From Neurospora crassa OR74A (Eukaryota; Ascomycota; Sordariomycetes; Sordariales; Sordariaceae): DNA of 64,000 nucleotides. Made by a program: the position numbers and the translations under genes. Every line of letters starts with the position of its first letter. Within the stretch, counting starts at the first letter, position 1. The notes under the pieces are model-generated. The model did not search any database. It was given only the letters and a program-made list of their open reading frames with translations, and was not told where the DNA came from. The DNA is taken from the NCBI RefSeq assembly GCF_000182925.2, contig NC_026504.1, forward strand, positions 3,224,001 to 3,288,000. The letters are read 5' to 3'. Positions 44,064 through 55,272 of this stretch are shown piece by piece.

Positions 44064-44593
44064 TCATATTTCCATGTCTTCGGCGGTGTAGTTGCAAAGT
44101 CCGAGCTGACCAAAGTCAGTGTTGCCCTATCTTTGCCGCGGTCAAAATTCTTGGAACACATCGTACCTGGTCAGATCTGCCGGCCTTATACTGGACATCG
44201 AAAACCCTAGCCTGTGCCTCAAACGACGTACTCGAATCCGGCGCATGGGCATAGTAAACTCTCACACGGTTAGCCCCGAGGAGGTCCAAAGTCTGGCCGA
44301 TAATGGTGGCTGGTGCTGGTCCGCGCTTCATCAAGGTGCGGCAGAGGACGGTCAGCGTTCACCTTCGAGCTAACGATGAAGGCCTTATCAGCTACTTTGC
44401 TTTGGCCCAAGAGCGTCTCGGTATTCCATGTGTTGCCCGGGTGGGCGGCGGCGGCGGAGTCGGATTCCAAGATGTTGAGCTCTTGCAACACTGACCAAGG
44501 TTTTGACACTTCTTCAGGAGTGTCCCGTGTAGAGGTGAAATTTCTGGCAGTGGTACCAGAGCACCCTGCTCCCAAGGTCAGGCGAGGTGGCAT
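44064..44593 (-). pseudogene. Relic of an aldo-keto reductase (aflatoxin-aldehyde-reductase type)
   Basis: Reading down from ATG 44593, the start LGAGCSGTTARNFTSTRDTP, then DSAAAAHPGNTWNTETLLG, FIVSSKVN, TLDLLGANRVRVYYAHAPDS and, after an intact intron (44166-44106), LGLCNYTAEDMEI follow the N-terminal half of this AKR subfamily in order. The frame changes once between FIVSSKVN and TLDLLGANR with no acceptable intron, and a TGA follows DMEI. The C-terminal half is missing. The position where the family usually has its catalytic Tyr (DSAAxYPPGN pattern) reads AHPGN. This is a host-gene remnant, not a working enzyme, unless the truncated form has another use. Confidence 0.6.
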
Positions 44594-45545
44594 CTTGCTA
44601 AAGGCCCCTTTACTGTTGAGACTGCGGTTGGCAAGTGTCCATGATCAACTACATAACACTGAGCTATTCGAAAGTTCGGAGGACTCGCTCTCTCCAAAAG
44701 AGGCAACATGCTGGTCGTCTCATGACAGCTTAGGTCTTCGCAATTTGCATGTTAAACGCTTGGTAAGCTCTCGAAAAACCAAAACATACCACGGCTACCG
44801 GGCAGTTGTCAACAGACCAGTTCAGTGTCCCAATATAAGGCCAATGGGTGTGACTTTAACACTTGTACGGATCGCAAAACGAGGCTTGCTTCTGTATGAA
44901 TTGGTGTTGTAAGAGTGACGGACAACATGCTTGTAACCCGCTGGCCGTCCAAGATGGACATATCAGAACCACTCACGAACACCTCAGTGGCTACACCACG
45001 AACAATGGAGATGACCGAGGAGATACAAAACAACCCCACCATGGCTTCGGCACGAACAAGCTTGTAAAGCTGCGTCGATAGAACGTCACACGCAAACTGC
45101 ATGTCAAGCGTGTTACATGTGCGATTGTGACTTCGGGTGATTTGCTGGTCATGATCATTATCTAGGTATCTATGACTTGCCAGCTTTTGGGGATGGAGGA
45201 CACTAACGAGCTTCGAGGCATTGAACTCTCAAATCCATCCGATGATATCAGACATCGGTGACGACGACTTCTACTGTTCAGGCAACTTGAAGCACATCCG
45301 TTAACAAAATTTAGCAATCGAACCTGACAAACGAAAGAACACTGAGCTTAAGACTTAAGATCGACTGAAGAACTCTTTACGAAGCCTTCACATCAAGATT
45401 TTTTTCACGACAAACACGCATCACAGACAACTATCGACATGCATGCGCAATTCTAGCTTGGTCGGATCACCTTGACGTTCAACCTTGGCCAGAACCATCC
45501 TCTCATCCCAGCGAACTTGCATATCTCTGACTACTCTCACAACCC
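44594..45545. other. Intergenic region, no gene
   Basis: The stretch separates the AKR relic from the next gene and probably contains that gene's promoter and leader. No domain-bearing ORF was seen. Confidence 0.4.
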
Positions 45546-47861
45546 ATGAAAACCATGATGCTCCTAGCCCGGAAAAAAACCTCCACGGAAGCCGGCTGGA
45601 TCGTTTTCGCCGTCATCTTTTCCACCTTCAGCTCCGCGCTCATCATATTCCTCTGCTGGCGAAACACCCGTGGTTCGAGCAAAAAAAGCAGCAGCGCACA
45701 ACAGCAAAGCGGGAATTCAGAGTCAAGGACAATATCCAGGCGCTCCGTACGCTACTGGTACTATTACCCAGAGTACTTTAGTGGTTACAATGGATCTTCA
45801 GAGTCATCAGAATATCATTATGCAAATACCGGGAGGGAATATCATTTGGAACAAACTCCGAATTACTACATCTATCCGCCGACTTATCCTCCATGCCCAG
45901 ATCCACCGCCGCCCCCGCCGCGACCGCCGAGGACGCCGCCGCATATAGCTGTGTACAGAACTAGGCCGGTTAATGTGATGAGCTTTTTGGATCGAACACA
46001 AATGCGGAGGAAGCCACCGCCGGTGACAGAAGTGACTTCTCCAGAACGGACGAGTACACCAAGTCACGAGAGTGGCTCGTCTTCTTCAAGCGATTCTGGG
46101 CCTGATGAGCCTCTTCCGGATGGGGATGGACCTCCACCCAGTGGCCCCTCGGGCAGTCCCTCGGACGGCCCTCATCCAGATGGTCCTGCGCCTGGCTCAA
46201 CTACACCTGCTGCGAATCCCATGGGTGTTCGCTCGCCCAAAGAAGACGGTAGCGTGATCTCAAAACAAGACGTTTCAGAGGCGCAGGCAAACTTCAGCAA
46301 GTTAATGTCAGAAGCAGGTACGATCAGTGAGAGGAGTGCATCTTCTCAGGCTGGCTCTGAGAAGTCGACGTCACTGAATCTCAGTCATCAAAACATGTCA
46401 AGGGATTCGAAAGCATCAATCCGGGAACCATTTGTGAATGATGAGTCGAGAGTACGGTCACCTGTATCAGAATTACGTTCACAACACCCACACTCAAGCT
46501 CGGAAGCGGAATCTCAGCGTGACAATTCCGCAAGACGAATTTCAGGTGTTCGTTACGTGAAGGCTCCAACGAATGCGTCGTCAAAAGAAAGGCGCCGTTC
46601 CATGGCAGTATCACCGCATGGCAGATCTCCAGCATCATCAAACAGCAACTCACCCACCGCAGCCCTCAGAGACACCACCCCCAAACCGAGTTCACATGCC
46701 TCACATTCGTCATCAAAGCCCTCCATACGCTCCCATACATCACGCAGGCTGGACCTCAACCCATTATCCCCCGGCTCTCGCGCCCCCTCCCACCACTCGC
46801 TGCGCTATGCGGCCTCCAGACACTCAAGCCCGCCCCAGTCTCCTACACGATCCCATCACTCCCAGATTCCAAGCTCCCCGAACCGCCACAGTCGCAGCTA
46901 CAGCCGTAGCCATAGCAATCCTACCTCAAGGCACTCAAGCCCCCCTCAGTCACCTACACCGCCTCATCAGTCCCCGATTCCACACTTTTCAGGTCGTCAG
47001 AGCTATGGCCGTCCTACTTCACGACACTCCCCAAGATCACGCTCCATCGCAGGGTCAGGGGTATCTTCGATGCCCCCATCGCCGACAGTGACGGATTTCG
47101 CACCTATCTCTGCAATTTCCCACCCGCTTCGCTCTCCAGCTCCACCTGGCTTTTCTCGTTCCTCGCTTTCTCCCGCTTACAGGTCGGGTGGGTTTAAGGC
47201 GGCGTTGAGTCCACAACCAGATGAGCAGGATGAACGGAAAGGGTCGCGCCAATCATCATCGAGATATTCGAGACACTCTGGTGAGAAATCACCTTCAGTA
47301 GTGTCTGTGTCGGTTGTGGAGCTGCTAAGTTTAGAGAAGGAGCAAGATGGTGATGTTGGCATGGGGGAGCCAATGTCTCTTTTGGATCATGAGGAGTACG
47401 AGGAGAGTGAGAAGTGCGGGGAAAGACAGGGCAGTGAGGATGTGATGCTGGATGAGAATGAGGTTCAGCGGCGGGGTCGAAGAAGTGTCTCTGCAAATTC
47501 ACAACAACAACGAGGTATGGATCTTGCTGAACATGAAGAAGAATCTGTGGAAATGGGACATGACCATGACAGCCACGGCGACCAGGATCCAGAATCAGAA
47601 CCAGAACCAGAACAAGCACCAGAAGACTACTACACATCTTACTCACCTGTCGCTCCTGCTTCCATTACCAACCCTATACCATCCTCCCCCAACCTTTCGG
47701 GCCACTCATCGAACCTCTCACCAAAATCTCCCTATCATCCTCGCAAATACATACCAATTCAGGTACCCAAGGAGAACCGACCGCACCAAGCTAGTGTCTG
47801 TAGTGTCTCCGACAGCACTGATTCTGGGATTGGTGGCATAGGCGAGGCTAAGAAAGGGTGA
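45546..47861 (+). CDS. Single-pass membrane protein with long Ser/Pro-rich tail
   Basis: One open frame encodes 771 residues. A single hydrophobic segment (about residues 16-37, WIVFAVIFSTFSSALIIFLC) near the N-terminus is followed by a basic patch (WRNTRGSSKKSS), which suggests the long tail is cytosolic. The tail is low-complexity: a Pro run (PPTYPPCPDPPPPPPRPPRT), a Ser/Asp/Pro block, then an RS-like region with the duplicated unit SRHSSPPQSPT (two clear copies) and SRSYSRSHS. The last part is Glu-rich (ESEPEPEQ). I do not recognise the family. Its form resembles fungal wall or plasma-membrane proteins with large disordered tails. The uninterrupted frame argues for a real gene. Confidence 0.75.
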   Translation: MKTMMLLARKKTSTEAGWIVFAVIFSTFSSALIIFLCWRNTRGSSKKSSSAQQQSGNSESRTISRRSVRYWYYYPEYFSGYNGSSESSEYHYANTGREYHLEQTPNYYIYPPTYPPCPDPPPPPPRPPRTPPHIAVYRTRPVNVMSFLDRTQMRRKPPPVTEVTSPERTSTPSHESGSSSSSDSGPDEPLPDGDGPPPSGPSGSPSDGPHPDGPAPGSTTPAANPMGVRSPKEDGSVISKQDVSEAQANFSKLMSEAGTISERSASSQAGSEKSTSLNLSHQNMSRDSKASIREPFVNDESRVRSPVSELRSQHPHSSSEAESQRDNSARRISGVRYVKAPTNASSKERRRSMAVSPHGRSPASSNSNSPTAALRDTTPKPSSHASHSSSKPSIRSHTSRRLDLNPLSPGSRAPSHHSLRYAASRHSSPPQSPTRSHHSQIPSSPNRHSRSYSRSHSNPTSRHSSPPQSPTPPHQSPIPHFSGRQSYGRPTSRHSPRSRSIAGSGVSSMPPSPTVTDFAPISAISHPLRSPAPPGFSRSSLSPAYRSGGFKAALSPQPDEQDERKGSRQSSSRYSRHSGEKSPSVVSVSVVELLSLEKEQDGDVGMGEPMSLLDHEEYEESEKCGERQGSEDVMLDENEVQRRGRRSVSANSQQQRGMDLAEHEEESVEMGHDHDSHGDQDPESEPEPEQAPEDYYTSYSPVAPASITNPIPSSPNLSGHSSNLSPKSPYHPRKYIPIQVPKENRPHQASVCSVSDSTDSGIGGIGEAKKG

Positions 47862-48424
47862 AGATGAGGATGAGGGTGAGTTTGATGGGTTGGAAGTTGG
47901 TTAGTGGTGCTTGTGTGAGGTTGGGTGTCAGCGGAAGATGAGTGAGTGAAGTGGTTGGCAATGTTTGACTTGTTTGGAAACCTTTGCGGTGATGGTGGGA
48001 CAAAGCGAGAAGATTTGCTAGTAATCAAGGAGAGAATTGGTAGTAGTTAGTGATGGAGTAGATGGGGAAGGAGTAATGGAAAGAGTGAACGAGAACAGGG
48101 AAGGGATGCAGACGATTAAGACCATACATGACAAGAGAAAAGGGAACAAAAAGGTAGCGGTGCTAGTAGTAAGTTTATTTGAAACCATCTTCCAACATCT
48201 TCTGTCACTATCGTTACAGTAGCCGTAGAGTTAGCCAGCAGGGGCGTACGTATCTCCTTCCTTCCTTCCTTCCTGCCATCCCTCCCAAGTCTGAACCTGC
48301 CCACTGCCCCATGCCATCCTCTGCCAGCAGCCTCCTCGTCACTTATCTCCAATTCCATCCAGTCGATAGGGGTACATATGGTACCCCCTCAGATCTTGTT
48401 TCTACTAACAAACCCAAGAAAAAA
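47862..48424. other. Intergenic region, no gene
   Basis: A G-rich 3' flank (GGATGAGGGTGAG) and a (CTTC)n microsatellite at about 48255-48275 are present. No coding character was seen. Confidence 0.45.
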
Positions 48425-48572
48425 GCACGGTTAGCGCAATGGTCTAGCGCGCCACTTGGGTTGAGAAACAGAGTTGGAATCCCCGTGGACTCACAGTCAA
48501 AGACCGAGTTTCAGAGGGAATCGGAACATGAATCACCAGATAAAGACCCGGGCTCGAATCACGGACCGTGCA
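48425..48572 (+). ncRNA. tRNA-like Pol III locus of unclear identity
   Basis: GCACGGT (48425-48431) pairs perfectly with ACCGTGC (48565-48571), like a tRNA acceptor stem, with A at the discriminator. It is followed by TA and a D-arm GCGC-AATGGTCTA-GCGC that matches a Pol III A box. Near the 3' end GGCTCGAATCA resembles a B box or T loop, with one mismatch in the stem and C at position 54. A T6 run lies just downstream. The part between the arms is about 90 nt instead of about 20, and I could not form a proper anticodon arm. CCAC...GTGG with GGG...CCC forms a separate hairpin inside. It may be a tRNA with a long intron, a degenerate tRNA or another Pol III RNA. Confidence 0.5.
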
Positions 48573-49609
48573 ATTTATTTACCTCCTTTTTTCTCCTCTC
48601 CCCTCTCCGCGTCCATAATTTTTTTTTCTTTCTTTCTCTTACCTTGATTGCTGGTCTTTCGTTAGAAGCGCAGCTCTTTTCCCCTACTCAAACTCGTTGA
48701 AGGTTGAGGGACTTGGGTTTTGGACGTACACGGTCTTCAGCATTGACACCCCCGGTTCCTGCTTTTGATCTGGTTGGAGACTGAAGGGACTCTCAAAGGA
48801 GATTGTCGAGTAGAGCTTGATCTCAGTTAGCCATCCATGGATGCAGGCGTGTTTTCGTGCCATGCCTCTGTACTGGCACCTAGAACTATTCGAAAGAAGT
48901 CCCCGTTCTCTTTGCTTCCGCTTTTGATGATTCAAGGCCAGACGTAAAAGCGCAAAACCACCCTCTCGAGCACGAGTGTTTATCCTGAGAGATCAAGTGA
49001 AAAGGGGTAAAAGTGGAGACCGACCAGCATTTCACACACACATCGACAATATCAACTCAACCATCTTCATGTACCAAGACGCAAATGAGAAGCCAAAGCA
49101 AGCAGGCCCGGGTGGTCTAAAGTACCAGAGAGATGAAACGTGGAGAAAAAAGTCACATAAATACTTTATGTACAGTACACATTAACCAAACCAACCAACC
49201 TACCCACACACCAAAGCCATTGGTACCAATCTACTCGACAAAATGCTAGAAAGAGGACCACGGCGGATAGTATCGAAAACACCTACTTCCAAGGTCAATC
49301 AACAATGTATCGCTTTCTCTTAATTCTGGTTTCCTTCTCTTCGCCACGCCATCTTCATAGCGATATTTTCAAGGCCCCGACACAAAAGAGGCAGCAATAT
49401 TCAATATTCGTAAACATAACTCACAGCAACTCCCTCGCTTCCATGTCTCAGGTAAACCCCCTCTTCCACTTCCCCGGGATGCTACCCATCATTGAATCCT
49501 CCCCTGCCGCACCACAACTCTCATCCGGAATTTCCTCCACCGTGGTCTTATACGACGTCCGCTTCTTCTTATTCATGGGCGTCTTGGGAGTCGTTGGATT
49601 CACCTGGTC
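48573..49609. other. Intergenic region and NUP170 3' flank
   Basis: A pyrimidine-rich block at 48585-48650 follows the tRNA-like locus. No gene was recognised; the ORF at 49305-49721 overlaps the NUP170 end in antisense and has no domain. Confidence 0.4.
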
Positions 49610-52600
49610 CTACCTGGTGCTGAACAACAGACTGCCCTGGGCCTCGGCCTGCGACAGCATCTCCACCTTCCTCTTCAGTTCTCTCGTGTCCCTCCTGGTA
49701 TCCGTGATGCTCGCCGCCTGAGCGGGGTCCCTGGTGCCGGCCGCAATCGCAACCAACGCCTCCTCGGCCCTCGTCAACAGCTCAGCCACCCAGGTGGTGA
49801 TGGCGCCGTCGCCGTTCTTACCCGATGCCGAACCGCGGTGCTCGATCTCGCGGATCCACGAGTCGACGACGCAGTTGATCCACTGTACTACCAACTTCCT
49901 GTGCTTGCCAACGAAGGGCGCCTCCTGAGCGTCAAACATGTTCTCCAGCACGCGGGCGATCAGGGCATGAGGAACGCCCAGCTGCAGGAAGGCAGCGACA
50001 GGCCAGCAAGGGTCAGCACCGATCGAGGCGTCCTGGTGGTTGTTGATGGCGTAGGCGCAGACCATGGGGAGAAGAGTGTCGACGGGGAAGATGAGGCTGT
50101 CGAGGGAGGTGCGGTGGGCAATGGACTGGATCTGGGAGACAACAGCCTCGTAAGGCATAGGGGGTGGAACTTCAAGAGCCTCGACACCCTCGGGCAATGC
50201 CTCGCCTGCCTCAATGAGGCGCCACACCTCTTGCTTCTGCTCGGTCTCAAAGTGGATCTGGTTGATGAGATTCTCCCACGTCTCTTTGATGGTGTGCGGG
50301 TTCTGGTAGTCCGCGGCGTTGTAGATGAGCAGGCAAAGGTCGTAGTATCCGGCCTGATCGGCGAAATCGTTGAAGAGCTACATGGTACAGATTAGCAACT
50401 AAAATAGCATCATACTTTTAGGGATTGACTCACAGTAGAAAGGCCCTGGACAGGACCATCCAGAACCTTCTCGATGTCAGGGAGCTTCTCAGGTACTATG
50501 CGAGGATCGGCCCTTAATCTCTCAAGCAAATCGTCCTGGATGTGGGCAATTTCCAGAAGCTCAGTCACTTCGTGGTTGAGAAGCTGCTGCTGCTGGCGAC
50601 TCACACCGACAGTGGTGACGCTGGCGTTGGCCTTTGCTCTGCTCAACAAGGTAATGCGTTCCTTGATGCCAAGGGGGAAGTCTGACTTGGCGAGCTCAGC
50701 CTGCACTTGAGCAGCCTCGAAGAAGCGGCTGCGTTGTGTGTAGAACCGGCAAAGAAGATCGGCGTGCTGAGCATCAACCGCAGCGAGTCTCTGCAGGTAC
50801 GTTACGACATGAGGAGAGTCGATGGCCAACATGCGGTCGGTCCAACCCTTCTCAATGTACCAGTCGTACAAATCAAGGTGGAAGACCTCGTCGTCTGAGC
50901 TATTGACGACGCTGTATGCCTCCGCCCGCTTGGTGGCAGCAAGAGTTGGCCTACCGTCAACAACATCGGGCTCTGAGGCCGACTCAATCTCTAGCCGGTC
51001 AAGGACCTCATGTATCAAGGAATAGCAACTTTGCCGGTCCTTGAAAGCCTTTTCACGGGGATCGTTAGCCGGCTTGCCTTCGTTGAACCAAGCAAGGGCC
51101 GCGTTTCCACGGTCCTTCTCTCGCGCAACTATCAAGCACAGCTGGATAGCACCAGCGTAATACTTCAAATTGATGTACTGTTCGACCGCGTTGCGCAGGT
51201 TGGTCATGGTCAGGCTTCCCGCGACCTGGGAAAACAATCGCAAGCTCTCCGCAAGCAAGGTGCGCATCAGGTTAGGATTGCCCGATGACTCGCTGGCCCG
51301 CTGCAGTTGTTCTTGAGCCTTGAAAATGACAACGTCATCAGGGGAGCAGAAAGTGCCGCATCTTCTCCTGAGTGCATCGGCAACGGTCTCGACATTGGCT
51401 CCGTTGGCAATGTTGCGGTTAACAATAGCCTTCACCAGAACCTTGGCGAGCTCCTTTCCAGAGTCCTGAGAGAACAAAGCTTCATAGGTAAGGTTTTGCA
51501 GCTGTTGCTTGGACGAATCATCTAGGCGCATGAAGATGTCGGTTACCCGCTCATCGAACAGCATCAAGACGAAAGAGATGCCCTCAGACACGCTGTCCAT
51601 AAGCTGACGCAGAGCGTGGAGAGACTGGTGCTCCAGCTGCAAAGCGATCTCCTCTTGTCTGCTAGAAACCCGATCGGAGGGTCCGGCCAGGCCCTGGATG
51701 AGACTTTTGTTTTCCTCAAGGAATCTCCTTAGTCGTTGCACACTTTCCTGTACCGTCATGAGCTTGGAGATGGGAATCGCCGAGCCAACAGTGAACCCGC
51801 CCGAAGCGCTATCCGTGGCTATCTCAATGACCTTGGACTTCCATAGGGTGCGGGCGAGGCGCGCAAGATAGAGCACCAGCGCATCGTGGCGAGCCGAGAG
51901 CTGTACGTTGTCCTCCGGTGCCTGCAAAACATCTGCGTCCGCAAGCTTGGGCTGACCACCGTAGTTGATGAAGATGGACCGCGCCCTGTCCTCAGTAAGA
52001 GGATCCACAGCACGACGGGCGTCTCCTCCTTGACCACATGCTACCGCCAAGGCAGCCGCGACCATTTCGACCCTGCCGTAGATGGCCGTAAACGTTTTCA
52101 CCTTGCTGTCCAAATCCTCATCGCCAGATGCGACACGAATCGCATTAGCGAAGATGTCAACAAACCTCCTGCGGCGAACGATATGGATACCGGTGTTGGT
52201 GAGCACAGCGAATTCGCTTGGGGTATGATCGAACTGAACAGCTAGCTCGTTGCCAAATCCGAGCGGTTGTTTTGCAGCCGCAAAAGGGTTGCCAGTAAGA
52301 CCGATGGAAAGAACTCGGCTTCCGTCACCCAAGGGGATGAAAGTACCTTGCTCAACATATCTGAGTACAGCGCTCTGCTTAAGTCTGCCGACATCGGGGG
52401 CTGATACAAAGAGCAGATCCGTGCGACTCTCTTTGGGTCGAACCGCGTCGAAGAAATAACCCGGAGGAAAACGTTCACCAAGGCAACTTTCCGAAAGTAA
52501 GCCAGACATTTGATCTTGAGCTGCTGCAGGTGCAGGTGCATATGCAACTGCAGTGTTGATCTCGTTGCGGAGGGGAACCTGCTGGTCTTCGCTCGTAGGA

Positions 52601-54065
52601 GGAAACTTGATGTATTGGACCTGCATGCTCTGAGGAGCAAGGCTGGTTGAGGCGCTCAGCATGTAGGATGCCGCGCTCGTCGCAGTAAGGAACAAACGGC
52701 ATCCGGTGTTGGTGAGTGCCATGAGGTGAGACTTTGAGGCTTCTTGTGCCGAGATGGCGCTAAGAGAGACGATTCTCACTCTCTCGTTAAGCAAAGGGTT
52801 TCTGTTCAAGTCAACCATATGCGTCATGTCACTAAGGCACGAGACCTTGTTCTTTTCGATGACTTTTGTCAGTTTCCCAGAGGGCTCCATGAAGTATGTT
52901 CGAATGGTGGACTTGTCCGAGAGCGAGTATAGGAGTTTCCGAGTATCATCGACAACCAGCTGAACAAGGTGTTCCTGATCACGGTGGCCCAAGAAGCCCA
53001 TTGGCACTGGGAGGTTAGGAACAACTGATGTCCAGCCAGGGTGTGTGTGGTTGACCTTGGCACATCTGCTAGAGAACCAGCGCTCCTCCTGCTGGTAAAG
53101 GAGCTCGTAGATGTCGGTATCGGTATAACCGCCAAAGAAGATACGGCCGTTCGAGGTACCGATGATTAAGCTGACATCGGTGCTTCCGCGATGTACTGCC
53201 ATTTTTGTTTGGTAGAGGGCGACGGTCTTCGATCCCGAAGGGGTAGGTGTCGCGGATACGCCCAGCAAAACTATCTCGGTGCCCGTAGCAACGACTAGAA
53301 TATGGGTGATGTTACTAACGAACACGCCAGGTTTGGGGGGCACTAGGGCAACCGCGGTGATGGTGGTGGTGGCATCCTCGTAGCCGATAAGTTCGGGGTT
53401 TGGGTGGGTATAGTCCCAGAGAAAGAGGGAGCTGTCAATAGCAGCCCACGCGTAGTTGATGTCGGCAAATAGGCCGAGTTGCGTGTTGACCTCTCCCCTG
53501 TTTAACCGCTCAAAGACTTGATCGGGGATGGGATACATATGAGTCTTCTTGAACGGGGCGCCGGGCGCGTCATCAGTCCTGTACATGTCATAGTCCGAGG
53601 AGGAGCCAGCTATTTGGGAGAGACATGGTTAGCCAGTCCTACCAGGTACCATGAGGGATGGAAACCTAAACAGGTAAGCTCACCTCTAGCATAAGAATCA
53701 ACATCGGGGTAGTTCTCGTCACGTAGTAGGGTATTGGTGATGCGCCGCGCGGCCTTGGCAACCGGTGGTAGATCTGTGCGAGCTTGAGCTGGCACCATTG
53801 GAACAGGCACCTGCGAGACGGGACGAGGAGCAGCAACAGTTCCAGCACCGGCGCCGCCAACAGAGCCCGAAACGGGCCCAGTCACGGGTCCGGAAGCAAC
53901 TCCGGCACCACCAGCATTATAGGACCCGAACCCTCCTAGCACCGGCCTCGCAGTGTTCTTTTCAGGAAGCGAGTCCAAGTAGCGTCGAGCATCATCGGTC
54001 CTGGGCGCAGCGGGCGTGTTGAGGAATGCACCGGGCACTTGGCGCATAGGTGTGGCTGGATTCAT
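49610..54065 (-). CDS. NUP170: Nucleoporin Nup155/Nup170
   Basis: Exons 54065-53684, 53609-50434 and 50377-49610 (introns 74 and 56 bp) give 1441 residues. The N-terminal 130 residues are Gly/Val/Pro-rich and flexible. A beta-propeller region follows, opening with FERLNRGEVNTQLGLFADI and YAWAAIDSSLFLWDY, both strongly typical of the Nup155 family. The second half is an alpha-helical solenoid (from about LARTLWKSKVIEI) ending with FQ-type helices. Length fits the family (yeast Nup170 about 1500). Known members form the inner ring of the nuclear pore and bind Nup53/59, Pom152 and the membrane. It is expected to be essential or nearly so. The stop is TAG. Confidence 0.95.
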
Positions 54066-55272
54066 GATGGCGGATATGTGATGCTAACACCCGACAGGAC
54101 GATGGTGGGATGGCAGCGGGATGGTTGTCGGTGCCACCTGCAAAAGCGGTTCAGAGTTCGTCGCGAGCGTCGAGGGGAGGGGAAGCTCCAGAACGAGGCG
54201 GATGGAGGCTGATGGAAATCTGGCGTCGGCACAAGTTGGAGCTCCAAGGGTGCAGCGTGATCTGGCAGCTTCGTGATTCTCCGCGCTTTGCTGTGATGCT
54301 GTGTTGTCGCTCTTGCTTCGTTTGCCCTCTTGCTTCAGGTCTCCCAAGTTGGTTGGTTGGTTGGTTGGTTGCTTGAGGTCACAAAGTCGAGAGCGCGGTG
54401 CTCGCTGCAGTCGGTGGGTGTACTGCTACAATTGCACCACCATCAAAGAAGGTCTGGGAATCCAGGGGAAGCTATAAAGTCCAACACGATGCGACGTGGT
54501 CGAGGAGCAGCGACCACAGCTTGAGGTGAAAGCGGTTGAGTTGTTGTTGTGGTGTTGAGAGCAAGGAAGCTCTGCGCGCGATTGGGCAATCACTGTCGAA
54601 GGTGGACTGTGGATGAACAGCAGAAGATTGAAGAGGCTGGCCCGCTCCGGCGGCGGGCTACCGTAAACAATTTTTGGCTGGAGAACTGGGACAGCGGTAC
54701 GTACCTCTACCGCGACCGGGCAGGAATCATTGGTGCCCAGGGCGGTCGTTTCGCGGCTGGCAACTGGGACCTGCGACCTGAAACGCGAATTTTGGACGCG
54801 CCTGTGTGCCGGAGCAGTTGGACGGCGGGGACCACAGAAGAGGCGCTAACCTCTTTTTGGAAGCATGTTTTTCTACCGCCTATAGAATGTCGAAACCGTC
54901 CAATCATCGTCGAGAACGTCATCGAATGCCCGTCACTAGAAGTCGGATTTGCAACTCAGAATATCAACTATAGACAGACAGCAACTGCTCTTGATCTGTA
55001 CCAAAAATACATTGTGCAAAAATATGGTTGCTTCATGATCATCGTTCAATTATCATCTTTTAGCTTTCTGTACATTCCACTCACATTATGAACTCGTCTG
55101 CTAACAACGGGCCGAAGTTTCTCATTTTCTCTACAATAGATACAGGGTCCGAAGGGTGGATGTAACGCAGGCCAATGGGATGTGTCTTTTGGCTAGAGCC
55201 ATCATGCCACAAGTCCATGCTCCTTCCCAGCTTCACGTGAGAAACATGGTAGCTAGAAGCTGCGATATGCGC
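54066..55272. other. Intergenic region, no supported gene
   Basis: The NUP170 promoter side shows a (GGTT)n repeat at about 54350-54370. An ORF at 54549-55091 has an odd composition, no domain and no splice sites. Confidence 0.4.

Noticed and set aside
49305-49721. ORF overlapping the 3' end of NUP170 in antisense
   Set aside because: Half of it is the reverse of NUP170 coding sequence; it has no domain.
54549-55091. 180-codon plus-strand ORF between NUP170 and IFA38
   Set aside because: No domain, no consistent codon bias, ends in low-complexity hydrophobic residues.
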